From: Glossina fuscipes
Taxonomy: Eukaryota; Arthropoda; Insecta; Diptera; Glossinidae
Assembly (NCBI RefSeq): GCF_014805625.2
Contig: NW_023998454.1
Location: 3,583,645 to 3,647,644, forward strand
Length of the DNA: 64,000 nt
Direction: 5' to 3'
The notes below the pieces were generated by a model. The model was not told the origin of the DNA and ran no database searches. It saw only the letters and a list, made by a program, of their open reading frames with translations. Position numbers and translations under genes: made by a program. Positions 22,790 to 36,948 of the stretch are shown here, piece by piece; the first letter of the stretch is position 1, and every line of letters begins with the position of its first letter.

Positions 22790-23980
22790 GTAGTGTGCAC
22801 AACAGTAATGAAACCAATTTCTCCCAACCCATCAAAAACCTTAAAATTTATTATTTATAAACGGTTTGTAATTTTATACAGCCTAAGAAAAAATATAGTG
22901 ACTAATTTCAAAATAGCTGAATCACATTTCTGTAAAATGCATTACAAATAGGTTAACTTTGCTTTTGAGCAGAACATTTCACTGTATCAATTTTAGTACG
23001 TCAGACTTAGTATGATGATGAATCAATAGATCAATCATTTTAATCAACTGTACATTACCAATGCGTAATAAACTTTCTCATTTATTTAGCTAAAGAACGA
23101 TTGCCGCATTTTTAGAGTGTGGAAGAGAGTAGGTGCGCTCGGACGCTCCTCGGTTCATGTCGCAGATTCACGCATGTCAGTTTTGCAAGTTCGCTCTCTC
23201 GCTATTATTTTTGCAACGCTCTTTTCTTTTTGCTCGCTTCTTTCTTTTTGCTCGCTCTTATAAATTTTTCAACTCAAAATAACCAAATAACAAAATTGCG
23301 CAACCTTCACAATTGGACTATTGCGAAGACAAGGTCGTGAACCTCAAAAAAACTAACTATCTTCGAATAGAAACAATGGATAGCACTTCAAAAAAAAAGT
23401 ACGCAGCAACAATGATAAAAAGCAGACCAGAAAACGAGGTGAAAAATACGCCGAGCCATGCGAAGTCTTTAGCTGTTACAAGAACTGGTACGACCCAATT
23501 CCTTCACACGTAGCGTAGCGTCGTGCAATAATTCACGCCAAATCAGCTGAGGATACAATGTTCAAAATATGACAGATTATGATATGACGGTTATAATAAC
23601 ACGACCGTGTCGACCCATATTATAAATCATAACTGTCATTATAGCTCTGGTAAAATAATATTACAGAAAATGGCTTTGATTTCTCGCTAAAAGCCGTTAG
23701 ATGGTTCTTTCCTTTGCAAGGTTTATAAAAAACGTACCATGTGAGGAAAATGGAAAGAGCACAAAGCTGCTTTGAATAACTTGCAACGCTTCGATTCTGT
23801 TGCAGTGTGTGAGAAATTGAAGTTAATATTCTGTTAAAGTGTGCAATAAATTGAAGTTAATATTCTTTTAAAAAGTTAACATTCTCTAGGTGATTCCATT
23901 CTAACCGTTATGTTTGCCAAACAATCAAAACATTCGCAGAAGCAATAAATATCGCACTAGAATATGAAAAAATGCGATTC
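22790..23980. other. AT-rich spacer, nothing recognised
   Basis: Contains T-rich and TTTTTGCTCGC-type short direct repeats near 23215-23260, and otherwise nothing I can support. Confidence 0.35.
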
Positions 23981-23989
23981 CGTTTTGGT

Positions 23990-24430
23990 CCTGGCGGACC
24001 AAAAACGTCGAAGACAATAAATTTCAAAACTCAACCAAGCTCAAACACTCACAGAGCTCTCGTGCAGCTTAGCAGTTGACGAATTAACTGTTTCTAGACA
24101 TTTATATGCGATCGGGATGAGGGAAAGTGGCTACCACACTGAATTTACTGAAAATGCCATTTCGTTGTAAGGGTTGTCAAGGATACACTGTTTCAGCTCG
24201 AATGGGAAATATTGCCGTTCCCAGCGTATACGTCAGACATACCATTTGTTTAGATCGGTGCAGCATGCCATGCGGCTCTAGAAAGTTGAAAAAGTAGGAG
24301 TTTGGATCGATGATTGGTTCGCTGCCAAACCAATAGCGTTCTTTCGACGCAATATCGCCATATCAGAATCCATATTGCACCTTTATCCCAATAAATGCCT
24401 TTTTCAAGTGAAAAAATGGCACATGAATGA
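23990..24430 (+). mobile_element. Mariner remnant, internally deleted
   Basis: The plus strand reads VDELTVSRHLYAIGMRESGY, matching the second helix-turn-helix of mariner transposases, and after about 150 bp WIDDWFAAKPIAFFRRNIAI, matching the C-terminal Trp-Phe block (DWxxxKxxxFFxxGI). The catalytic centre between them is deleted or decayed beyond reading. Confidence 0.6.
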
Positions 24431-24439
24431 TAGATCCAC

Positions 24440-26042
24440 GTGAAAGTAATGACGTGAATCAAATCAAAACGAATTTAAATTTTCGTCTTCGTCGCGGGCG
24501 AATGTTATTCAAAAGATACTTGACTATCTTTCTCCATTTTATTTCTTTTATTTTCTTTTTGCGAAATACTATTCGAAGTTGGAGTAGAAAAAAATTTGGA
24601 ATTATTATATATCAATTTGCGAAAAGCGTCGAAGTACATATCGAAGAACTGACGCACTATTGTTTTTCTAATACAATTTATATCTAACTGTAGTTGATCT
24701 ACTTTATACGTAAGTCTGACAGTAGTTACACTGCAACTACAGTTAAAGACATAAAATTTTTAAACTTCATAAAAAAATCTTAGAAACTGTAAACAGAAAC
24801 GTGCTTTCATTACATTGGTTTTCAATGATTTTTTTTGCGTTTTTTTTTTGAGATTAATTTTTGCTCAAAAATTTTGTATTTATAATTAAAGCACTCAAAG
24901 CAGTTCTTAGAGAAAAATGTGCTTTCTTTCTGCGTGCAGCCTAAATATGTTACAAGACAATACATTAAAAACGGAAGTTCGCAGTGAAAAGTGCTTTCGT
25001 TTCCACCCTGACACAGGGAAAAATATTATTTAATCTAATTTCAGTTTCCTTAGAATGAACCAGATTTAGTTGGAAAGATTTTTCATCTTCTTTCTGCTTA
25101 GTTCGTTTATGTTTAGTTCTGTGAAATTCAAGTAAGACTGTTGAGATATCAATCGATATTAATAATCGTCATGTAAATCATAAATGAAAGTTAAACACTT
25201 TAATAATATATGAATTATATTTTTTTCCTTCACTTCAACAGTTACATATATAAGTATTTTTGTATAGTTAAAAGAAGTACAAAAAAGAACCGATAGATTA
25301 TTAACATAAAAAGCAGAAATTTTTTTTCTAAATATCAACAACACGTGCTTCAGTGATAGATATTTTTTGATAAATGTTCCTTCTATTTCTATGGGTTTCA
25401 TATTTATATTTTCACATAAAAACACAATTGCACATATACGAGAGTACGTGAGCATTTTTTTTTTTTTTTTTTTGGAAACACGATATTTTACATAATGAAC
25501 GCTTATCAATATAATATTAAAATGTCAATTTTCAAATATCCTCCCGTACTATACAAACTGATAAATGGCTTTTTTATTTTTTGCATTCATTTTAATTTTC
25601 GTTTTCATGCGCAATAAATATCATGTTATCCTCTTCGCTGAAAAACTTGGAGCGTAAATCGATAAATATAACATATACAGCCTATCGTTTGCCTAAACTA
25701 AATTTAAGAATATTCATGCAAAAAATTAATATATAAATATTTTGATTTATTTTTAATTTATTCATTTCAGGCCAGGTAAATAATATTTTATTGGTAATTT
25801 TGAAGGCAATTGTATGTTATATTGCAGGAATGAAAGACTTTCAGGATGCTAATGAGGTCTAAAAAATAAAAATAAATTAGAACGATGTACATATAAATAT
25901 ATAGAGAATGTTTCCCACCAAAGTCACTGCCGCTACATATTTAATTAACGGTCCTGTTGTCAGTCTCTACTGTCCTCTTGTCCGTTAGTCTTTGCTTACG
26001 TGTCTATTGGTGCATTAAGTCACTGTTCAAGGCTACACTTAC

Positions 26043-26075
<33 letters not shown>

Positions 26076-26990
26076 TCATCCTCACGAAACTATGTTTGTC
26101 GCTTAGGCCGCAGACATTATTGTTACATTTTTTTTTTTTCTATTAGAATTAAACCAAATTTTCGTTTATTTTTACTCATTTTCATAATAAGTATTTTTAA
26201 ACAAATTTTTTGAATTACTCATCTTAAAGTAATCATTTTTAAACAATTGTTCATTTTTCATTTATACAGTAGTGACTTTTCTTTTCTTCTTCTGATCGTT
26301 TTAAATGGCAATAAAACAAGTCTGTTTCTTGTTTTTGACTCACTAACGGCTCAATATCGAGCGGCTTGATCTGTTTTTCTCTTTTTTCTGTCAGTCTCTT
26401 TCACTGTCTAGGTAATAACCCAAAAAATAGAGCACACCATTTTTAAATACAAAACCCACCCTTATGCTGAATAAACGGACTTTAGACTTTGTTCTATCTC
26501 TATAACTTCTCTCTTCGAATTGCTTCATCATATGAGCGGGGAACTATGACAAGAGACACTAATTAACGGAATTCTTTTATTATATTGCGCATTATTCTAA
26601 TGCAAGCTGCGGAGAATAGGCCAACGAACTGCAACCCACACTTCTCCACAGGGGGACGTTACAACGCTTAGCCGCAAGTGGAGCTTAAAAAGTAGCATAT
26701 GACATATCATCATGAACCCCAACTCCTTTATATAACGAATTTTCCAATGTTTTCCATATCAATTGGGTAAAATTGAAAAATGTTCTGAGACTTTGTTGCT
26801 TTTAATAGGGCAATCAAAGAGCCTTAAAAATTTTGTATCCTTCCAATGTTGCTCCGGAAGAAGCCTTTATTGTTACGACGCTATGGAAGCGTACTTGAAA
26901 AGACCGTCTCTCGCCAAATCGATTTCATTCGAGTGACAACATTTAAAATAAAAATTATAAGAAGGTTCCTTCTTAAGCCTGAACAGCAGG
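24440..26990. repeat. AT-rich spacer with simple repeats
   Basis: The only defined items are a 19-base T run (25455-25473) and a CA microsatellite of about 12 units (26051-26075) preceded by CACACCCACC. Short ORFs here are chance. Confidence 0.6.
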
Positions 26991-26994
26991 TTAT

Positions 26995-27370
26995 AATAAG
27001 GCTGTCGATTCTCTTAATTTAAAAATAGTTGGTTCCCCGGCGTCTTCCATTGTAACAGTGGTTTCTTTAATAAGACGAATAATATGCAATTTTGTATCTG
27101 AAGAAAGATTAGCCAGTTGCTCCAGTTTTGTGGGCTGGAATTTGTTAGCAATGTTAAAAAGTCATGACAGTTTGTTGCTTGTCTTTAGATATGTTGAGAC
27201 TACCCACCAAGATTTCAGACTTTAAGATCTCGCAATTAGAAAGACAGCAGCACTTTTTATCTTAAATTCAAGCACCAAAAAGTCAGTGAACCTTTTCTTA
27301 AATCTTTTATTCCTAATGATTTTCTGGGGTTTTGAAGAAGATACCCGTGGACGCCAACTTTTATTAATAT
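26995..27370 (-). pseudogene. Unidentified coding-like fragments
   Basis: On the minus strand one piece (about 27365-27229) reads PQKIIRNKRFKKRFTDFLVL then EFKIKSAAVFLIARS and a stop. The next (about 27158-26994) reads KFQPTKLEQLANLSSDTKLH and IIRLIKETTVTMEDAGEPTI then FKLRESTALL and a stop. Balanced, protein-like composition over about 100 residues is unusual for this AT-rich DNA. I do not recognise the family; an old DNA transposon or a decayed gene are both possible. Confidence 0.3.
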
Positions 27371-27999
27371 TCTGACAAACTTTACGAAAAGCTTCTTAAT
27401 AAACTTTTATTAGAAAAAATATTTAGTGTAGAACAGCTAGAGAGTCAGTCAGAATTTTTTTCATAAATCACTTCAAAGCTGACCACAAGCCAATAATTCC
27501 TTCTCTTGTTATTTATACTTTCTAATAGTAGACTTCATGGCTATATATTTCAGTTAACATTAATTCGCATAAAATTGAATATAAAGCGCCAATAATATTG
27601 CTACCAATATGACCGACCATTTGAAACACACATTTAACTCATGTGTACGGTTATCTTTAACTGCATTCTGGCCCTTCTCTTTTTTCTATCTCTATATCTG
27701 CAGCTATTGTCTTACTTGGTCGGACATATCGTTTTCTATACTCATTTCTTTAATAGCGCATACACAGTGGAGTCTTAATAGTAAAGAATTTGTGGCTACA
27801 CATTATTTCTCAGCAAATAAAATTTATCTCCGCGTGCGAAGTTTCAGTGGTATGCTACTAACTGGCAGTATAATGTTGCTTGCAATACTTTTGCGTGTCA
27901 AGCAATGATCAATGACAACTCACTTACGTAAAGTTTAAACAATTGTGGTTTCTATAAAGTATACTTGTGGCGTATAGGCCACCTGCCGTTCCGATGGTC

Positions 28000-28620
28000 C
28001 CTTCTTTGTCAGGAGTCATGTATTCTGCAGTTCGCGAGCGCACTTCTATATTTTTTCCACATCTCTTCCTACTCTTTTTGTCTATCCGTACCATCGTACT
28101 TTTGCGTCTCTGTGCCCTGTTGATCAGTTCCTCTCCTGTTCCTTCCTTCTCCTATCTATCCAATATTGTTATGTTTATTAATAGTTTTTGACACGTTTTT
28201 TTCCTTCCGTCGCTTACGTCGATTATCTATCTTCATTTCCTTCCTTATTCTGTCTCCCTGCGTTTTCTTCTCTTTATTCTCCTAAATATTAATCGTGCTC
28301 CATCTCCTCTGGTATGTCCTTCCGTCTAATCGTTGTCTCCTTCCTCTGACGTCACTTTTTCTGCCTTTCTATCTTGCCGAGTTTGCCACTATCCTTGCTT
28401 CTTCGTTTGTAACCTTTCACTCGTCTGAATATCCGCTTGCCCACATTTAAATGTTAATAAGATAAACTGCGATTTCGTCCACTCATATGCTCACCATCTA
28501 CGTCCCATTTTGTCGCAAGCTTTTTGTTGCGTTCACCAGTCTTTCCATCGGTTGTTCTTTCTAACCATCTAACTTTGAATTTGTCTATTCATCTGTGTAT
28601 GCGATTTGATTCTTCTGTGC
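28000..28620. repeat. Pyrimidine-rich tract on the plus strand
   Basis: Over about 600 bp the plus strand is markedly C+T rich, with repeated TCCTTCC, CTTTTT, TCTCCT and TTCTTC blocks, giving a purine-rich minus strand. No reading frame on either strand is open throughout. Confidence 0.55.
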
Positions 28621-28624
28621 ACTT

Positions 28625-31600
28625 TGTTTATGTTGTTGACGTTTCCAAACCAGTCCCTGTTTAAATTGGTATCACTGAGAGAGTAAGCTTAATTTTCGAA
28701 GAAGCTGCCGAGACTGGGTCCTATTGACTAGGTCGAAAAGCATTCGCCTGCTATAGCATTTTTGCCCTCAACTAAGAAAGTCGGCCTTTTAACGTTGGCT
28801 ATTAACGAGACCTACTTCAAAATTTGATAAATCCGATCCGCTAACAATTTATGCAAAACTAATTAGATTGGTTTCGTTGATTTTATAATGTTTAGTTGAT
28901 TGGTGTCCGGAATTCGTTCAAAACTGGATGCATCCACTTAGTACTAACTGTGACAAACTAAAATGTATACATGAAATAATTCGCTTGCGTAGGGATATCG
29001 GGTATGTGTACAGAATAAAAATATGAGGATTATATTATACGATTAAAGATTTTCCTTGATTGACTTACTAACGAATGAAAATAATCGCGAATGAGTTGCT
29101 AGGATACGGTACATGGGATTAAAGAAGACAGCCATTTACGTTTATATGAGCTTTTATATTCAGACCAGCTTTGCTATAAAATGTTTAATAATAACAGCAC
29201 TGTGAACAGATATTCAAACAATCGTTTACAGTGCAATCACAATGGAAAGCATTACATTTTTCATAATGGGTTTTCTGTTAGCTTTCGCAAACGATTTATT
29301 TTTCCTTTGCCATGAGGAAGGAATGTATTACATTAGTTTTCAATTCCAAAAAAATTTTCCTTCTCTTATTTTGCTGTCTTTTTCGGCGCAAGCGTAAATT
29401 TACGTGCATATATATGTATATGAATTCAAAAATTGATTATCGGAAAAAAGGTAAGAAAAATTTCAATCAGTTTTAGTTTTCAATTTAAATATTTTTGGTT
29501 GAGTGAAGAATCCTGAATTTTATATTGTTTTGTTTTTATATATATTCACCATAAGGTATATGCAAATATATATGCATATGTAAATTGAAATTCTACACTT
29601 GCACCCTAAATAAAAGCTAACTACGCTATTGATTTGTTTTTTCTTTCATTTTTGTTCTTTCCAAACCTAAACAATCATATTGTACTCGAATTCTAAGTGC
29701 GAATGTATTTTTGTGTGTCTATGGCTAATAAAAACTAAAAATAATACAAATTCCTGGTATTGGAAATACATGTGATATACCTGTGCATATGCATAAGAAT
29801 TTTTTTCGAGTTTTTGCACCCACCATACAATAAATGCTACAGTTGCCAAGTGCTTGCAACCCATAGAAATGTGCTTGTACCATGAATAATGGAATCAATT
29901 TGCCCAACGTTGTTTACCCGAAATCTAATGCACTATCGGTAGAAAAATTTATCAGTACTTGGTCGGCTCCGCTCCCTCAATTTCGAAGACAATTCATATC
30001 TTATCGTAGATCTGACGAAAGTTATCAAAAACTAAATGCTTTTCTCCTTTTGCGACATTAGATCCTCAAGCAAGCAATGCGTTGGCTTTTACATTTTTTC
30101 TTAATAAGACTTAATAAAACTTCCCACCGTACGACTTTCCAAAATCCCTACACAACGCATATATAAATCGAACGTACATAGTCTCATATATAGTCTCGCT
30201 GATATTTGATGCCAATTGTGTACACTACATTACTACAAGGCATTCCAGCTAGCAGTAGGCATTGATAGTTTCGACATAAGCCTGACCATATTCTCTGTTT
30301 TTCATTTCTCGTAAAAGTATTTTCTAGCGTGAAGTCGTGATTGAAAAAAAAAAAATTGAAAAGAACCTGGCAAAAGCTACATCATTCGAAACTCATATGG
30401 AAGCTAAGAAAACCAATTTTAATATATTCACATGCTTACGTGCATATAGTAGCACAGATGCCTTACATTTAGCATAGCAATAAATACGATACAAAATTGA
30501 TGGGAATTTCCACTTGCAACAAAAGCAAATACCCCAGACAGCAACATTCGACTCAAAATCCTACTCTGTTGTTAAGATACGGGAGTTTTTCAATTTTCAT
30601 TTCATCAACACAAGAAATTCTCCAAAAATGTTTTTAATAAAATGATCCCAAAACTCTTTTAAATTAGAAGCAACTTGATGACAAATGTCAGGATTTGAAT
30701 TTGGCCAGGATTAAACGCATCAAATAACGAGGAAATATTGTAAAATTTAATTTAGCCGCGTTGATCTTACCAAACTTATTTGGTACATAAACGACGATTT
30801 CTCCCCTTATTACAATTTTGTTGTAATACGGAGAAAATACTGCAGAAATCACAATAAATTTCTCCTAAATAAGTTTTAAGGAGGAACAGCACCCACAAAG
30901 ATTAGCTAGTCAATGAATACGCTAATCAATTAAGTGTTAATCACCGGGTCTGGCATAATCTACGTTTAGAAAAAAGGAGTGCAACCGAACCATACCTTTA
31001 ATGTTGCCCTGAGGCCTAGTATAGACGAGAACGGGCAAAAAAAATAGTCCGGGGAGTTCGAATTTGAAATACGAGCGGAACTTTACCTATTTTCACCTTG
31101 TAGGACACAAAAGAAGGTTAAATGGAGATTGCGAGCTTACTTTTTCGTATGCGCTGTCAGATTCTATAAATTACGTAGAAATTTTGTAAGCGAGACAGAG
31201 AAAGGACTTTGTCCAACAAATATGAATTTATCAACAAATTTTTTAACTTTTATTGGTTCGAAGGGTTTCGCAAACTTTACTTTTATACAGGCTTCTTTCC
31301 TGGTGATACAATAACAAACCAAAATAAGTACAAAAGTTCGATTTAACATTTAATAATGACACTTTTAGACCAGTTTCATACGAAAAAAAAACTCTATGAG
31401 CAACGCAAAAAGCGTTAAGACGCAAAAACATTTGTATGTAATGTAAACGTTTAAATTAATTAAACTTTCATGTATTAATTCCATTTTGAGCTTCATGTTT
31501 TCATAAGAATACTACATACAAATACAAACGCTCACATAGCCGCAGACGTACACGCGGTTAATAACAAAAGAAAAATAAATTTTCATTTAATTCACTTTTT

Positions 31601-34600
31601 CTCTCATTTCGAGATATCTTTTGCATCCAACATTTCACTATAACCACATTGAAATTATTATGATGGTGTTGGTGTCATGTTTTAAAACATTTTCACGCAA
31701 CCGTGCAGTTAGTTATGTGTGCGACCATGAACACAGAGCCATTCAAGTACTTCAATAGCAAACACACTTATACACACATAAACACATACCTAAAGATTGG
31801 CTAATGTTTTATTTAAAAAATTGCATGAAAGAGTGGGAAAAAACGGAACAAAAGAAAAAGAACGCAAAAGAAAATTGTGAACAAATTTATTCACGCTGCC
31901 TTTCTCCTTCTCACTTTCTCTTGTAAAGCTATTTCGCCGACTTACTTCATCTTGAGCAACTGCCGCTAGAGCTGCCATTATTTTTCTTGATGTGGTGGTT
32001 TTATGCATTAATAAGCGCACAAACTTGCACACATCTTTCTTTATACGTACGTACAAACAGGCGAGCATGCACACACACAGTCTCAGTTATACTTAATCGT
32101 GATCTTATTACAAGCGTTAATTACAATGCATTGTTGAGTTTGTTTACTCGACATTTTGATGGCTCCACTGGTTAGTTAACCGACCATCCAAATAGGGCCA
32201 AGTGTAGAATGAATGATGGCTAACACAACCGAACGCTTGTTTATTGTATAACGATGACGGTCTGCATTTTCTGTAAGGCACACATACTATGCAGAATGAA
32301 TAATATTACATTGAAAATGAGCCGAGTCTCACTGGTCATAAGTGACCTACTATGCAGAAATTGAAGATATATTCATTTCATCACCTACTTAAGAACATTC
32401 GGAGAAGCACAAATTAGAATCATCAAAACGTATTTACAAGCCGCTCATTTAGAATTTTAGCTAACCCTATTATAGTAATTAACTGAAATTTTTAAAAGCT
32501 TTTTTATGTACATAATTCAAATAAAATTTGAACATATTAAAACAATGAAAATGATGCAATAATCTTAGGCCAAAAAAGTGAATTTTAAATTGCATGAGCA
32601 GCATCGCTCCCCCTATCAGTGTTAGAGAAAACACAGAGATGCTTTAAGATAAATTATACTCTTCTGCACGTTACCTTTAGAATAAAAGATGTCACCGGTC
32701 TATATGACTTTACAAGCCAAACTCCAGTTGTAACCGCCATACACTATTTCACCTAAAAAAAATGGTGATTGGAAATTGTGCTATCATAAAATCTACAGCT
32801 TTATGAAAGTTGAGAACTTTTATTTTTATGAAAAACTCTTATACAGAGAGATATACAAGAAACATACCTAAGTAGTCTAAACTTACCACACAACATCTAT
32901 ATGTTGAATCATTACTTTCTCACTTCTTGTTAATATAAATGGCAATTTAAAAAAGGGCATCTTCCCCACAAACTTTCCATGTTTTTTTAGTATGTTGTAA
33001 TGTTTTTAAACAATTTTTGTGGAGAAGTAATAAAAATGGAAAGTTGTTTTGGAAAGCTGGAAATGATCGCAAAAATTGTTCGATCCATTTTCAAAGCAAT
33101 CGTCTTTGGGCCATAATTTGGCAGTTTACCAACATATACGAGGTGCAGAAAAAAGCGTTCAAGCACAGAAGGCAAGCAGAAGTGTATACAGGCAGATGAC
33201 AAATATGCTCAACTTGACTGGCATTATAAAAGGTGCATCTATTTCAAGTCGTTGTGGATAGATTCCTGCATACACCCTCACCAGGTAGCGTATAATGAAC
33301 AATGTTTGTTCTTAATTACAATTTATTATGAATTACTAAGAGCGAAAGTGCTGCTAGACTTGGATACTTTAGTATTTTATTGTGTTATAAAAAAGTGCTT
33401 TGAAACTGTACATAAGTCTTTACAAATGCCTGCTTTAAATGCATGAGCTATTAGATTTTTATCGCTTTTAATTATTGCAGTTTGATGAAGTTTACATGTA
33501 TAAGCCTCCTCACCCGAGTTCCTTTAGAATAATTTGAAATTTTCGCTGGCTTGATAAATTTCGAAGCATTTAGTTCTTTGGACTTGTCTGTGAACGCAGC
33601 GATGCCAGAAGAACTTAGCATATTTACGGATATCCAAATTGCGGTTTAGTAAAAAAAGTATAATGTTCCAGAAAGGTAATTATCTCTACTAATAATTTTT
33701 AAATGCCAGCAACTTATCAGGAAATTTAAATATTTAAATCCATCCAGCTGCTCGAAGACCACGATAGAATTACGAATCGTTCCATAATATTCTGTGGATT
33801 TTAACATTGTAGTAACCATTGGCGTAACCTTGCAATCAGTGCATTTGTCGCAATTACAACTTCTCTCACCTTCTCCGTTCCCTTGAGTCACAAGCTCCCG
33901 TATCAATCAATAGAAGACATCATAGGCGAAATATTACGAATCAACTTTGTTAAATTTTTTTTTACAGAGTTATATGTATGGAATGAAAATCTAGCTAATC
34001 ACCGCTTCTTTCTTTCTTTATGGTTCCATATTTCGCCTATACTTTTTTTTTTCAAAGAATTTTCAAATTTTTCAAATACAATTTGTTTCGTCGATCAGCA
34101 TATCAATTGGCGATTACATAAAGTTATACTTCAAGCATGTAACGCAACCATTTCACGCAATGTAAATAAATTGTCAACAAAGATGCCCTTATACGAGCAA
34201 CACACAGTTTGACCTCAACTATTTCTTCCATTAGCTTTTAAGCTCACGGCTATTGAGGCCTTATTGCGTTGAGCTTCAAGCTTTTTGTATTTATTTAATA
34301 TACATCTTATAACTAAATAAAAATGTTATGTTTTAAATAAGAAATAGTTTACCTATCGCGCCAAGTTTTCTTGCAAGCAATTCTTGCGTATGTTAGTCAA
34401 TATCACGCAATATTATATTCGCACTTACCAAGCATGTTACGCTTACCGTGCTGCCTTTAATAGCAATAATTTAAGACACAAACACTGACTTGACAAACAT
34501 TTATTTTCAAAACTAACTTAAATAAGCAAACGATAGATATTCAAAGAGTCGGTCTAATCGAGTAAATATATTTTTTTTGACTTTTTTATTTATTTACTTC

Positions 34601-35676
34601 TTTTTTCTATTTCGTTTTTCTCACTGGTCTTCCGTTGAAACTTTGGTTGTTGTTTTCTGCAACCTAAAAAAAGGCAAAAACACAAGTCATAAATAATAAG
34701 TTGGTCTTGACTCGTGGGTTTCGTATAATCCCTTCTCCATTCTTTCTGCGTCTTTTTTCTTCCTCTCGTCTTTGCTGGACGAGTGGGTGTACTACTATAT
34801 ATATATATGTGCTTTGGCGTATTTTATGAGGGTTTTATATTTTCTTTTTACTTTTTGCATTGAAGTCATCCATACACGTTGCAATTCAGTAGCGTACATA
34901 CGCTTATCCATTGTGATGCTAGCAGCACATGATATATGTTTACAATTAAATTAACAGAAATTTTATAACTAAGATTTTAGTTAGCGTTAATACCGACGTA
35001 GGATACGAACGAACAGACCATAATTTTACATTAATTTTTTCTTCCAGTTTCATATTCTGCTCCTCTGCATTCTTCAACAGATAGAGTAGCAACAGGATAA
35101 AAGATGTGCATAAATGGTTACTTTATATGCGTGTACGTGCTTCCTTTTAAATGGATGCAATAACTGTCAAACATGCTAAATATATGAGACAAACAGAGAC
35201 GCAGCAACAAAAGATAATAAATAATAAAGATATTCGGTGTGATGTCTGTTACGCATAAAAATCCAATAAAGTGAATAAAACAAAAGCATCGCAATCCCTT
35301 CTTCCACTACTTTAACAATGCATGACCTTTTCAACCGCAACAGGACAAAAAGTATAAAATAAAAAAACCAATGACCTTTTGGGTATAAGTTGTGCATTTA
35401 AAAAATTGTCTTAATAAAAAAATATAAAGAAAATGGTGAAAATCTTGAAAATTATTACTGGAAGAGTCTTAAACTAATTTTATCGAATGATCGAATATAC
35501 GAATGCGTTGCGAACGAATTGGCTATAAGGTTACACAAAATTTGTATTGTAGAGTTTGGCCGGTTTTATAATGTTTGCCTAAATTACACTTTCTTATAAA
35601 GAGTGACGAGGTAATTTCCGACAAAAATATTTAAGATTCGAAATTTAATGGGGTCTTCTTTCCGGTTTTTTTTTTT
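28625..35676. other. Long AT-rich, gene-free stretch
   Basis: No protein, RNA gene or transposon core was recognised in 7 kb. Open frames here are below 110 codons and have low-complexity Phe, Ile, Lys and Asn-rich products expected by chance in AT-rich DNA. Confidence 0.45.
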
Positions 35677-35835
35677 CGTAGCCTGCTCTTTTCAAATGAT
35701 GAAACTGTCATGTGGTTAAGATTTAATGCCTCCTTTGTTTCCTGACAACTTACGGCTCGGTCTTGCTCCACCAGTTGAAATCTTTCATCGACTTTTTCAA
35801 TGACTGGCCGACCAGAGCGAGGTGCATCTTTAAAG
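35677..35835 (-). mobile_element. Mariner DNA-binding domain fragment
   Basis: The minus strand reads FKDAPRSGRPVIEKVDERFQ then LVEQDRAVSCQETKEALNLN and HMTVSSFEKSRL, 53 residues without a stop. It matches the GRP linker and the second helix-turn-helix of mariner transposases. Nothing of the N-terminus or the catalytic domain is attached on this strand. Confidence 0.65.
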
Positions 35836-36149
35836 ATCGGATCATTTCTAATATTTCACAATTTCACGAAACAGATGAATAATAACAAAGTCTAGATTAA
35901 TAACAGAATATTAATCTTTCCCAATTTGGCACCCGCTACTCCACACTTTGAATCCTCTAACAAACAAGGCCTTCAATAAATGAAAAAATGTGCTAAGGAA
36001 TCCTGCTCGCCTATAACGTCCGTTTTTTTTCTATTGTTAATTTTTTCTTGAAAGTTCTAAAAATCATGTCTACGACGGTTTTTATAACATGCGGATAGTT
36101 TTGTTTGCTATCACTTATTTGATTGACATGTCATAGGTAGAGCCGAACC

Positions 36150-36376
36150 GCCACAATGTTCATATTTCAGCTGGGTGATGCACTGTAGTTTGCTCCAAAC
36201 GAATGAAACTGATGTGATTAATCGCAAGCAGCAAGCTGAAAACAACGATATAGTGAGTTTACAGCGTGATGATATTCGGTCGCAAATATTAAAACCCGTC
36301 CAAGGATCGCTATCAGCGCTGAACACGAACGTGGTCCTTGTATCACTGCATTCATTAAAGAAAGCGTCTGTTGACT
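36150..36376 (+). mobile_element. Possible mariner catalytic-region fragment, opposite orientation
   Basis: A 67-codon open frame contains CSLLQTNETDVINRKQQAEN and, further on, RDDIRSQILKPVQGSLSALN then TNVVLVSLHS. These sit where mariners have the YELLxxxETIN block and the HDNARPHVA...V block, with the second catalytic Asp possibly at RDD. The match is weak. It lies only 300 bp from the minus-strand fragment but points the other way. Confidence 0.4.
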
Positions 36377-36933
36377 AGATGCGGTTTCTTAACTTACGTA
36401 CTTACTTAAAAACGTCAACGTAGGTAGCTTGCAAAAAGCAATCGTGCTGTCAACACAGAATACATGTTCTGACTGAGAGATGAGAAAAATCTGACGATAT
36501 TAGTAAACTATTTTTTACCTTTCTCTTGAAATAAACATTCAATATACGTAAACACTATAACCGTGACGCTGGCGTTGGTAACTTAGGTTGTTGTTTGACC
36601 GAAAGTTTAATCATATTTCCAACCCCGTGAACAAACATTATGAAAGCGGAGGTTATCACATTTAATGGTAAGGTTCCCGACAGCTTCTGCGCTTACACGA
36701 TACAGGTAGATAAGACAATTTGCAGAAATACCTGTGCCACAAGTTTCACCTTCTGAAAGTTTCGACTTTGTACATGGGAGTGGGAATATACATGTATACA
36801 TATTGTGATGCATCAAATTGAGATTGATCTGTGCCAAGATTTTGCCCGCCGATCAAGATGTAGTCATACACGATAGATTAGTTTGTTAAATATTTTTTTA
36901 ATCATTTTGTTTCACTTTATTAATAATTTCTTA

Positions 36934-36948
36934 CTGTCTGCTGATCTT
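36934..36948 (+). repeat. Target-site duplication, left copy (15 bp)
   Basis: CTGTCTGCTGATCTT is repeated exactly at 38007-38021 at the other edge of the inserted element. Confidence 0.85.

Noticed and set aside
27609..27908. 99-codon hydrophobic plus-strand frame resembling a membrane protein
   Set aside because: AT-rich DNA yields hydrophobic chance frames. No receptor motif or splice context was visible.
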